NCBI RefSeq assembly: GCF_964355755.1
Contig: NC_092672.1
Location: forward strand, 24,300,501 to 24,364,500
Origin: Antedon mediterranea
Lineage: Eukaryota; Echinodermata; Crinoidea; Comatulida; Antedonidae
Length of the DNA stretch: 64,000 bases
Direction of reading: 5' to 3'
The notes under the pieces: model-generated
What the model saw: the letters and a program-made list of their open reading frames with translations, nothing else
What the model was told of the DNA's origin: nothing
The model's database searches: none
Program-made: the position numbers and the translations under genes
In this document: positions 12,001 to 24,000 of the stretch, in pieces
Layout of the letters: the number at the start of each line of letters is the position of its first letter
How positions within the stretch are numbered: position 1 is the first letter of the stretch

Positions 12001-15000
12001 ACACGCTAGGCCTCTATTCTAGCCTAGCTAGGCCTATTCCTCGGACCTCGATCGATGTGGATGGTGGGGAATTTCCTAGCGATAAGAAATCGGCGAAATA
12101 CCTCAAAAACGGCCTACATTTTAATGTTATATCTTTAATGCCAGTGTAATTAGTATGGATAAAACAATATAAAACTCAATGTTTTTCATCTGAAATAATA
12201 TGTTAACTCGCGTAATGTAGCATAAGATGGATTCGGAATAGTTATTTCTTTTTATTATAATAATTAATATAATTTTTTTTTTTTGGGTTTTAAAATGGTA
12301 GCTGGCTAGGGCCTAGTAGAAGCCCTAGGCTAGGCCTGTGCCTAAAAAAAAAGAGTAAATTCTATTGGGCAATACTATCATGTGTTTATTGTACATTATA
12401 TAATTAAGTTAAATTATTTTATATACTGAATTTTAGTTAAAATACAGTATAGGCCTATATTTTTAAAATTCTTTGTACTGAGGATGTGTCCATAAAAAAA
12501 AATAAAATGTAAAAATACTGATGGATAAACCTATGTAAAAATTAAGCCAACTTATGTGTAAATATTGTATATACTGTATATTATTATGCAACATATTTAG
12601 TTAATTAATTAAGAGACGTAAACGACACGCGTGTTGATTTTCGATTCCCCGCGCGTTGACTTTCGACGCCCCGACAAATTGAATGTGGTTCACGACAAAA
12701 TCTCCTGCGATCGAATGGACTTTCCCAAGTTGGGACCTCTGGCATTTGAAAGTTGTAAGTAGTAGATGTTCCCTCCATCTTTCATTTAGTGTAACCCAAT
12801 TAAGTGTTTTAAAAATGATGGGTATGAGCCAGCCAATGATGGGTACAGGTGAGCCAAAATTAAGCTAAACCAGGCTACATTTGGGTGGCATGGTCTGAGT
12901 CCTTGGTACTGTACAGTATCTAGGGCCTATATATGTGTACCACACTATTTTTACTCGGGTTACCCGAGTCTAGGACTTACTCATTTTCTCCTCTTCCTCC
13001 ATCTGGACACTATTGAGTAAAAAGTGCGATTTTTAAAGTACTACTCCTCCTTTATTCGTTGTAATATTGAGCTAGGATTTGGCATGAATATACTACAGGG
13101 ACATGTCCTCAAATCTATAGAGCCATATTTTTTAATTTCAAACCGATGCAGCCATATCACGTCTCAAAGATGGTACCGTATAGCCGTATTTGGTCATATG
13201 ATGTAATTACAGCTTCTTTTGCTGCACCCCGAGTATCGCACATTTGTGCTTGTTCAATTCAATTTAATTGTTTAATTAAGAAGCCACAATGTGTGAAACA
13301 CACCACAGCGTTATGTAGTTATATGCGGCTTCTTGGCGTAGTGGTTATCACGTCTGCTTAACGCGCAGAAGGTTCCCGGTTCGAGCCCGGGCGAAACCTT
13401 ATTTTCATTATTTTGTAAAATATTTATTTTATGTAATCGGTAATTATCACTTTTACACATGTTTATCTTGCTTTGTGCTTATTACCATAATAATTTATTT
13501 GTAATTTAAATGGATTAAAAAACTTTGTGTAACCCACATTTTTGGTGTAAGAGGTTTCGTAGTGTAGTGGTTATCAAGTCTGCTTAACACGCAGAAGGTC
13601 ACTGGTTCGAGCCCTGGTGAGACCATTTTTCTTAAACTTTATGGTGAATTGGCATGAATATACTACAGGGACATGTCCTCAAAGCTACAGAGCCGGATTT
13701 TTAAATTTTAAACCGGAGGCAGCTATATCACGTCTCGTAGATGGGACCATATAGCCGTATTTGATGTGTATGTGACGTTACATCCGGTCTTATGACGTCA
13801 TTACAGCTTCTTTGCTGTACCCCGAGTATCGCACATTTGTGCTTGTTCAATTCAATTTCAATAAGCTTTTATTATTTCACAACAAGAAAAAGCTATAGCT
13901 TTTAGTATTAAAAAGTAGATGAACATACGAAATATAACACAATTCAGACTATTTTTTTTCTTAGAAATTAATACTTAAATTATGCAATTATGGATGCCCA
14001 GGACGTATATGTAATCGATCTCGTTACTTGGAAAAAAGAATTTTGCCAAGTATAGTATTCACTTTGTTTGTTTGTATGTATGTTTGTTTGTTTGTTTGTT
14101 AGCACGATAGCGCCTACAGTTTTCAAATTCACCCGTTTGGTTTTGGCGTTGCTGTTCTATATTGTTATTCAAATTAAACTATTGTTAGTTGATAATTAGT
14201 TTTTTTTAGTACAAGCGTGTGTCCTTCGTTATTTCATTCCGTACATAGTTATATACTTACAGAACATGCCTATTGATTTTCAGGAAAATACATATATTGG
14301 CCACAAAAAAAACTTATCTTCCGTACGATATATTAAATAGCACGCGTTCTGTCTTCTTTTAACATGGACATATTCTTCGATATGGACCAAAATGTTAGTC
14401 GATTGGTCAAGCGGTTAAGCTTACTACATGGGTTAAGACAGAGACGCCGCAAATCAAGACACTCCTCGACCATTATTCTGGTCAATCTTGATTTTAGAAA
14501 GGTCATTGTTGCAATGCCGGAATTGTTTGTATTAAAAATGATTTAAACAAATTATACCTTATCAGTATTTTAACCATGTAAAGCTAATACCTAAAGCAAA
14601 AATTGTATCTTTCAACATGCTCCCAGTCAGTGGATATATTTTGCCAAGTAGGCCTACTTCACTCAGTTTCTGAGTGCTTTCATTTGTTTGTTTGTTTGTT
14701 AGCACGATAGCGCCTACAGTTTTCAAGTTATCGTTCTGAATTTTTGGGTGTAGATAGGTATATACTTTCAGACCATGCCTATTGAAAATCAACAAAATTG
14801 GTTTATTAATAACTTCACAAAATAACAAAAATGATATTATTTTCAGACCGGCTAGTGTTAAAAGATAGGAGACAAATTTCAAAAGCCGGTGAGCAGTTTT
14901 AAAATAACAAGTGTACTGAAATTGCATTTTCTCGAGAACTACGTGTCCAAAAAACATCATTTTTGTACAAGAAGCAAGAGTTATAAATTGTGATTTGTAA

Positions 15001-18000
15001 TTTTTAAAACATAATTTGATTTAATGTACAGGTTTATTGATACGAGTAGTTTTAAAAAACCTATTTCTTTTCAAATTCACCCGTTTGTTTTTCGCGTTGG
15101 TTGGTCATGTCTCAAAAGCTTATCTTCCGTACGATATATTAAATAGCACGCGTTCTGTCTTTTTTAACATGGACATATTCTTTGATATGAACCAAAATAT
15201 TAGTCGTCTGGTAAAGCAGAAATGTCACTAAAACATTAATAAAATCCATATAAAGTAATACACTAATAAAAACGGCTCATCCATAGCGTTACTTTTAAGA
15301 TTTCGCCGTTATCACGAAAAAGCAAATTTAAAATAGCCACTTGAGCAATTCAATTACTTCCGGTTCGTATGCAGAAATATTTCCGTGACGTCATCTCGGG
15401 TGCTTCGCTTGGTTAGTTACACACACGAGTTGTTGGACACTGTATTTCTCTATTGTATTTCGCATTCTTTTGTTCACGTAATCAATCTCTTGAGGCACTT
15501 TTGTTAAAGTTAACTTTTGTTGGTGTTAAATCAAAACACAATGCCGTATTGTGCAGCATTTAATTGTACCAATACAACAAGTGGAGGATAAAATCGCGAC
15601 CGGAATATAGGATTTTTTTCCTTCCCATTTTTTTCTTCGGGTCTGAGAAAGGCATGGATCCACGCCGTCAGACGAAAACATTTCCAGCCTAGCAAATTCG
15701 CAACGATATGTTCGGAGCACTTCTTGGAAGAAGACTTTGCGAAATTTTTCCCACCTAAACTTCGTGAAATGGGATTCAAAGAAAAAGTAAATTTGAAATT
15801 GAAAGACGGGGCAATACCTTCGAAGGTTACATTGCCTTCAGAAAGCACCGCCACCGAGAAGATCCCAGGCCCAGCTGCTAGTCGTAGTAGAGGCGCCTTT
15901 CAAAAACGTAGGCGAAGAGAAGTAAGTGTTGTTTTTACTTTTTCATTATTGCACTAACTAGGCTTACCACCACCGCCGAATTTACCTGCCTGGATCGACA
16001 GGACAGGCCCCCCTATGTCTAACCTCCACAAATTCTCATTTTAATGATAATAATAATATGCCTTGTCAGTTTGGATTATAATATAAATGATGTGAATGAG
16101 AGGATGGTGTGTGCTGATCAGATAATGCAACAATTTTAAGTAGGCCTAGGCCTATATTATTATTTTATTTATTATATGTCAAACAACAATATGTTTTATA
16201 AAATAGCTTATGTACTTACAATAAAAAATAATTCAGGAAGGTTTATTTTTTTTTATTGCCAATTCGGTTCATTCAGTAGTTAATTTATTCATGTTTGATA
16301 TTATTTTTTCATAATAATAGTAATACAAGTTACTTTTACTTCTACAGAACTAAAGTGGTTTATTGAAAATAATATGTCCAGTGTAAATCATTTCTTGTAT
16401 ATTTTTTTAATAGAATATATTGAAAAGTTGCTAACTGAAGTGTTTGAAAGAAGACGAGCGAAGTCAGTCAAGATGCTCTTATGAATTATGCAAAAGCACC
16501 ACTGGCCGTTAACGCCACATACCAACCGTATGACAAAGCAGACTTGGTCAAGAAAAGGTGTACTTGTTTTCCAACTAAATAACATTTTTATAATCAAGGT
16601 AATAAAGTCCTTATTTGCATGTCTTACAATACACATGGTGAAACATACAGTAATTATATATGTTCTTGTCAGTATAAACTTATAAAAATAGTTTTCAAAA
16701 TTTTTTTTCTTTATCCTCAATCATGAATAAACTTAACTAAATAACTCTTTTGTTTATTGTTTTAATTGTAGGAACTGAACTTTGGTGAAACTGGTGGATA
16801 TCCAATCTATGCAACTGTACAATGTGCTAATTAGTCATGGAATTTTGGGATATTTAAAGCCTACATATTGTTGCGCAGGAAATGCATTCCTAATAGTTGA
16901 CACTACGCAAGACGGAAGTATTTTTCTTTTGCCCTTCCCAAGTAGCTTCCATATCCAAGTTGTAAACCTCCGGTAGGCAACATGGCGATATAGTCTGAAA
17001 ACATAAAGAAAATTGTGATTAGTTAACAAAATAAATTTACCATCTTTAATGTCTCATTACAAGACAAGAAGTTGCATTGTTTTTATGGAAACTTGCCGGA
17101 CCTTTGGGTCGGTAGTTGGTTTATTGAATTTGTTAATTTAATGTTGTCAGTTTTGTCATTAAAAATCTGATTTCCACTACAATACTGTTATACTTACAAA
17201 CTGTTTCGTAATTAATTTCAGCGTTAATTCAAATATAGTATTTTATCAAACTTACTGATTCACTGGAGTCATCGTCAAATGGACCTTCCTGTTTAACATA
17301 ATGCCAGAAGGACACTTCAAGAACATCGCGGTCCAGACAGTTGTTTTTTAACCCAGTATGCTGTATGCATCCAACCGCTCTCCCATTTTCTCTACTATCT
17401 CCTCTGTCTCATAACAACATACAGACTCAACAGCAGTTGTTGCTGTACAATGTGAGCACTTGCACCTGCATAGAATCAACATTACAGCACTCAAATATAT
17501 ACTATATACTGTTACTATACTAATTAATAGATGAAAATCAATATAAGCAAGGTCCTCCCAATCCCACCAAAAAAGCCCCAAACAAAAGCTAGGCTTCTGT
17601 AGCTAGCCTAGTAGAAATAGAATAAAGCCTATTACTGTGGCTAGCCTATTGGCCTTAGTATTATAGAGTGTAGCAGGCCTATAATTACGAAAAAATAATT
17701 ACATTTTATTACAGTAAATATACTCAAAGGCTTATTAAAATCAACAAATTTGATCCAAAACAAAATGTCTTTCCCACCACCTTCCTCGCTGACCGCATAT
17801 GTATGGCCGTGATTTGTTTTTTTTTTTTGTGTTGTCCGATGCAGTCGGCGGGGGTAGAATCACAATTGTGAAAAGGCTACACAGTGGGACAGCCAGTCGA
17901 CAAATCGTGTCAAATTTCGACTCGGAGAGGGCGCCCTACTTTTCTAATTTAGTTCAAGATTGCTAAATTTTAGGGTGTTGGAAAAACACAATATTTGTAA

Positions 18001-21000
18001 ATTTAGCTGATTATCGGAAAAATATTGTTAGTGAAATAAATTCATAAATGGTTTTAATATACTGTCATGTAAAATTAAATGTATTTGAACAAAACGATAA
18101 TCTGTAATTTAACGGCAAAATCAACCAATGTCTTTTTTTCGAAATTGTACCCTAGAAAATCATTAAAATAAAATATTTAGAAAAATTGAACAGTCCTGAA
18201 TTTAAAATCCCTGTTAGAAAAATTAATAATCTACAGAATACGATATTAAGATACAAAATTCGGTGGTTGGGATGCAGCTCCGACTATTCAAACTAAAGGT
18301 ACCACTATTTGTTCCTTCGAAAACTAGCAAAACCGCCATTTTGTAAACACATCGTCATCGTGTTTATGAATTTATTTATATCGAACGATATACGCGATGT
18401 TTATAATTGTCCGCGTATAAGAATTCATATAAATAAATACATTCCAATACAACGTATATTATTACAGTACTTGTTTATTTATCACAGTATACATTTTAGT
18501 TGAGGAATATTTATCATAACTATTATAATAGCTTTTATACGAGTCCGAGGCCTAGCCCTATTAGCGACCGATTGTTCCAGGGGCGGAAAGTCACTTAGTG
18601 ACGTTGTGATCGGGCGCGTCGGGCCTAGCTAATATTAATAATATGATAATATAAGTAGTTCTTTGATAGTAAACCAATAAAACTTACGTTGGCAAGACAG
18701 TTTCGTCTAGCTGTCAGCTTGACTTCTTCAGTTGCTATGATGCGTTATGGCGCCGATTGGTCTCCTTTCCAGCCACTAGATGATTTTGTTGTGTAGCCTA
18801 GGGGACCAGTCGTCGTCAGAAGCTGATCGTAAATGTGAGATAGTTGGTGCGCGCCTTCGTCTCTATTCATCTTTGTATTTTTATTTTGCTTTCTTATGCT
18901 GATGCTTTCTTTAATTTTACGTTTAAGCCAAACTTGTTCTTTGTGTAGTACCTCTATCTTATCCCAGTTAGGTATGTGGTTGTGTAATGGTCATATGGTC
19001 CGTGATTGCTGATTTATGTAAAATGGAGGACGAAACTTTCCGTGATGCACGCGTCTGCATGTTCTGTGTATTATCCTCAACATCTTTCTTGTGCTCTTTA
19101 ATTCTGGTTTTGAGTGCCCTACCCGTTTCTCCAATGTACACCATCTCACAGTTGGTGCACCCCACTTTGTAGACGACACCACAGGAATCCTCTTTGCATG
19201 CTTTATCTTTCGGTCGGACGATTAAGTTTTTAATTTTGTTAGATGGTTTAAAGTATGTTCGTATGTTATATTTTTTAAATGTTCTCTTGATTTTCTCTGA
19301 CAGGCCTTAAATATATGGGATGGATATCGACCCTCTTATATCTTCTGTTTCGGGTTGTTTGTCCGTTTTTTGTTTATCTAGGTTACGTTGTACCTTTCTA
19401 ATCGTCCATGTAGGGTAGTTGCATTGTTTAGTACTTGGACTTTAACTCACATCATCCTCTACAACACAAGTTATCCGTTATCCGCACACTTCTACACAGA
19501 TGTAACACGATAATCACAAATAATGCAGACAAACAGAACGAAACTGAGATGATACATACTTCACTTAAACAATGCAACTACCCTACATGGACGATTAGAA
19601 AGGTACACACAGAACATGCAGACGCGTGCATCACGGAAAGTTTCGTCCTCCATTTTACATAAATCAGCAATCACGGACCATATGACCACACACAACCACA
19701 TACCTAACTGGGATAAGATAGAGGTACTACACAAAGAACAAGTTTGGCTTAAACGTAAAATTAAAGAAAGCATCAGCATAAGAAAGCAAAATAAAAATAC
19801 AAAGATGAATAGAGACGAAGGCGCGCACCAACTATCTCACATTTACGATCAGCTTCTGACGACGACTGGTCCCCTAGGCTACACAACAAAATCATCTAGT
19901 GGCTGGAAAGGAGACCAATCGGCGCCATAACGCATCATAGCAACTGAAGAAGTCAAGCTGACAGCTAGACGAAACTGTCTTGCCAACGTAAGTTTTATTG
20001 GTTTACTATCAAAGAACTACTTATATTATTATACGAATCGAAACCAGAAGAAATGTTTTCATTATTAATAATATGACCTGAAATAAGCGGCTAACAAGAA
20101 CTGGTATATAGTTGCTTACAATGGTTTTGTTATTGATAAACAAACAAGCAATTAGATTGAATAACAAATTATTTATTCATTTTTTTTGGGTAAAAACATG
20201 TACAAACTAGTACTGTATAATATAAATTATAATAATATAATACAGTAGTAATATTAAACTAATACAGTATTATAAAATATAAAATAGGCCTAACATACAA
20301 TAAATATTCAATTTTTAAGGTCTACCACATGACAATAACATAATTTACAGAGTATAGTGTAGTAGGTTTGCATTCAACATAAATATTTGTATTCATCTAA
20401 ATCCTCTGCAACATACATTTATATTTGTAATTCAACATTTTGTTTTAAATAATTAAATTATAGTTTGGGTATGACAATGTCGGTAGGTACCGGTGTCATC
20501 TTTTTATCCACTTCACTCTCAGTTTGAAGTCACAAAGACAAAGAACTCTGCGTCATCAACAATTCCTGAAAGTATCAGAAAAAATAATAAATATTATTTA
20601 AAAAAAATGTTAATGTCTGGTTGTATATATAATTATAATATTATATGATGACATAAAAGTAAGGCAAATGGAAGCTGTATTTTATTATTATTAATTAAAT
20701 TACAGTATTTACTATTATTATTTATATAATCTAGGCCTACTAGTACTAGTAGCCTGCTAGGCATCTATTGAGCCTAATAAATCAAATAATAAATGAAAAA
20801 TAAAATAATGATATTAATACTGATTGAAAAAAAGTATTTTTTTTGCGGGGATCAGATCACCAGGCTAGGCCGGCCAGGACCAATGATACTCGTAATCAGT
20901 ACAACTTAACGACTATCGGATCAGCATCAACACAGTACCAACACACGTCTCGCTATCGCCTATCTATACTGACACACGTGTCTCGCGTTGCCGAAACCAC

Positions 21001-24000
21001 GCTCACAGCTAGAAAATGTACCTACCTTTCGAGGCCTGAGAATACACCAACAAATTTTGAACAAGATAGGAATATATCATACTCGATTAAACTAATATTA
21101 TTCTTGATAAAACATTTGATTATAATTGTTTTAATTCGTTGGGATGCACCTCCGACTATTCAGAAAATGGACAACAAAACAGTAGTCAAATCGTACCCAG
21201 CGTTGCCAGCGATAAAATTTAAATTATGCCGTATCCTGTCTCAAATAATGCCAGATTGGGAAAAATAATGCCAGATCCCCAAAATGTGGCGCTAAACAGC
21301 GCCACCAACGGTTGTATGTCTAATAAACGTAAAAACCAAAGATAGTGTAGTAGTCTACTACACTATCTTTGGTAAAACCTCAACTGACACAAAATAGGGC
21401 CTAAAATTGTATCCCCATGTCGTACAAAATTTATATTTTTAGTTTTGTGAGTAATAACTAATAATTCTAAATATCTGGGGTGCGAAAATGGTAATTGCAA
21501 ATGCAAATGACACCAACCCCCACCCCCCCCCCCCCTAAAAAAAAAAAAAAAACAGCCATGGAAATTTATAATTTTTGAGCTGAAATATGAGAGCTGCTCG
21601 ATGGCCGGGATCTTTGCACTTAATTTAAAAAATAAAAGGATCTTATAGCCACCATAATTAGAAAATGGAAATTATCATTTAAAATAGGAAATAAAAAAAA
21701 TTATTTTGAGTGTCTCCAGGACCTCAGCCCCACCATGGTTGATAAGAAAATTTGGAAAAATGCAGCTACTCGATGGCCAGAAATGGCACTTAATTTAAAA
21801 TATGAAATAAAAATATATAGACGTGTCTCCATGATCTTAGCCCACCATAGTTCGAAAATGGCAATTATAATTTAAAATAGGAAATCAAAATATATATTAA
21901 TTGTGTCTCCAGGACCTCATGGTTGGGGCTGAGGTAAGAAAATTTGAAAAAATAGAGCTGCTCAATGGCCGGAAATGGCAATTAATTTCAAATATAAAAT
22001 AAATTTATTAGTACCTCCAGGATCTTAGCCCATGATAGTTTTGAAAGTGCCAATTATAATTTAAAATAGGAAATAAAAAAATATATTAAGTGTTTCCAGG
22101 ACCTCAACCCCACCATGGTTGGGGCTGAGGTAAAACAAATTGGAATAATAGAGCTGCTAGATGGCCGGAAATTGCACTTAATTTTAAATAAAAATGTACA
22201 AGAGTCCCTAGGACCTCGCCCCATCATGGTCACTGAGAGGTGAAGAACATTTGGAAATATAGGGTTGCTACGACGATGCAATGGAACATAATTTGAAATA
22301 TCGAAAACAAAATCTCTAGAAGAAATTCTTTTTAAAATTAGAGCTTCTAGTTACCGGAAATTGCCATTTTAAGGGTTGGGGTAGGGGTGTGGCCGCTTAT
22401 AATTATGAACTGAAAAAACAAAACCCCTTTCATAATGTGTTTTTGTTCAATTGTCTCTATATCTGGGGATCCAATAACCTGCATGGTCTCTGAAATAGAG
22501 CAACATAATTGGCCAATAGGTAGCCTCTTCGGATTTGTTGTGCTGCCTATATCGCACACACGGTAGTTTTCGAGCAGCCTTCCTATCCGAAGAGCCGATT
22601 AAGTCCGAAACGAAAGGATGGAAGAACTATTGTACGGAAAACCCGAACAGATCTGTTTTGTACGATATGATATTGCGTAAGGTGATATGTATTAACAAAA
22701 TATTTTATTTTTGTTCTGTGGTGTATTATTTTTTTGGCTGTTCAAAAAACACAAAATTATGCCAGATTATGCTAAAAACGGCTAAATAATGCCGCGGCAT
22801 TATGCCAGATGCCGTGGGCCTCCGAATAATGCCAAAAAGCATAATAATGCCAGAAATGGCAACTATGATCGTACCACATTTATAAATTTCACGAGTCCCG
22901 ACTTCAGTCGCCGAATGTATTGTATTAGCTTCGGTTTCTTTGAAGGAAACCGATTGGTTATTCAATAATACTTATTAGGAAATGCTTTTACCATAATAGG
23001 TAATGTTGGGCGGTTTTTAAATATTCATGAGAGCTTAAAATAAAACAGCACTTATTTGCTAGGCGACGAAAAATCGTGGTTTCAGTTTTCAACGATAGGT
23101 GGCGCTTCAAAATCGTCAATGCGGAAGTAAGTCGATTTTACACGATTTAACGGTCAAAACGCGAAGTGGCTTTCCCACTGTACAAATACTAACGAATAAT
23201 AAAGTATTAAAATGATTTTATTATAAAAAACAGAAATAAGGAAGATTTAAAGACTGTTTTACGATCGGTATTTAAACACTAACAAATATAACGTAGGCCT
23301 AGGCCGCGCCTATGACGGAGCCGATGCTAGCTAATTGATAGGCAACAGTAGCCTCCCGAGCCCGCTCCTCCCGAGTAGCCTATTTAAACATACCATGTTC
23401 AATTTCCTTCTCTTTCCTCCCTTCCTTCTGCCTCAACATCGTCTTCTTCTTCCTCATCGTCATTTTCAAATTCCCCAGCCTTTCTCAAAGGCTCATATTG
23501 GTATGGCTGAATTTCTAACGGAAAAGTTTCTTCTTCGGAATCGGAATACATTTTGCGAGGATTGGCTTTTTCATGTACTCATCCAGCGTGATCGTTTTCA
23601 GGGAAGATAGCTAAACCCGATATGACGTCACGACTGTAAAGTTAATGAGTTGGCTCTAAACGCTGACTGGTCAGAAAAATCGTATTTTCAAACGTCGATT
23701 TTAGCGGTAAAAATTGCATAAAAAATTTCAAAAACCCTAATATATATTTTATTATACCTAAACAATCATCACAAATACTCAAATAGGTGTTGACATTTCT
23801 GCTTTAAGCTTACTACATGGGTTAAGGACCATTCCATTAAATTTTTGGACCATTTGGGACCATAGTCCAAATTCTGGACCACTTTTTAGTATACTTTTCA
23901 GACCTGCAAGTGTTAAAAGATAGGACAGAATTTTTCAAAAGCCGGCGAGCAGTCTTAAAGTAACAAGTAAACTAAAATTGCATTTTCTCGAGAACTACTT

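Larger units (their letters stand above)
18647..20063. mobile_element. Penelope-like retroelement, head-to-head inverted dimer nested in transposon copy A
   Basis: The insert is flanked by the 13-bp duplication ATTAATAATATGA (18634-18646 and 20064-20076), which is present once in copy B. The minus-strand half (about 19430 to 18647) encodes an RT tail, a linker (SEKIKRTFKKYNIRTYFKPS) and a GIY-YIG endonuclease start (GCTNCEMVYIGETGRALKTR, KEHKKDVE), then the C-terminus. The plus half (about 19432 to 20063) encodes SHHPLQHKLSVIRTLLHR and TWTIRKV, then jumps to the C-terminal TDHMTTHNHIPNWDKIEVLH, so it lacks the GIY-YIG region. The outer ~440 bp are inverted copies. Inverted or tandem partial dimers are known for Penelope-like elements. 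Confidence 0.85.
21198..22867. mobile_element. hAT-like non-autonomous element nested in transposon copy A
   Basis: The 8-bp ATCGTACC is duplicated at 21190-21197 and 22868-22875 and occurs once at the matching site of copy B. The ends are CAGCGTTGCCA and TGGCAACTATG, an 11-bp inverted pair with two mismatches. An 8-bp duplication with CA...TG ends is the hAT pattern. The interior has no transposase. It holds a 39-bp palindrome at 21335-21373, a C-run/A-run (about 21520-21552) and four or five ~180-bp diverged units. Confidence 0.8.
17882..23180 (+). mobile_element. Non-autonomous DNA transposon, copy A, carrying two nested insertions
   Basis: The element starts CAGTGGGACAGCCAGTCGAC at 17882 and ends with the inverted counterpart AGTGGCTTTCCCACTG at 23180. 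The terminal inverted repeats are therefore CAGTGGGAMAGCCA. A 4-bp TACA flanks both sides. Copy B at 58202-60355 (minus strand) is the same element without insertions, about 2.15 kb long. Removing the inserts at 18647-20063 and 21198-22867 and one duplicated target site each gives about the copy B length. No transposase is seen. The superfamily is unsettled: 4-bp target duplications with CAGTGGG ends do not fit the common groups I know. Confidence 0.85.

Noticed and set aside
20843-21268. 141-codon ORF in transposon copy A, with a 90-codon counterpart in copy B
   Set aside because: It has no transposase motif, it differs in its end between the copies because the hAT-like insert begins inside it, and it is probably a chance frame of a non-autonomous element.
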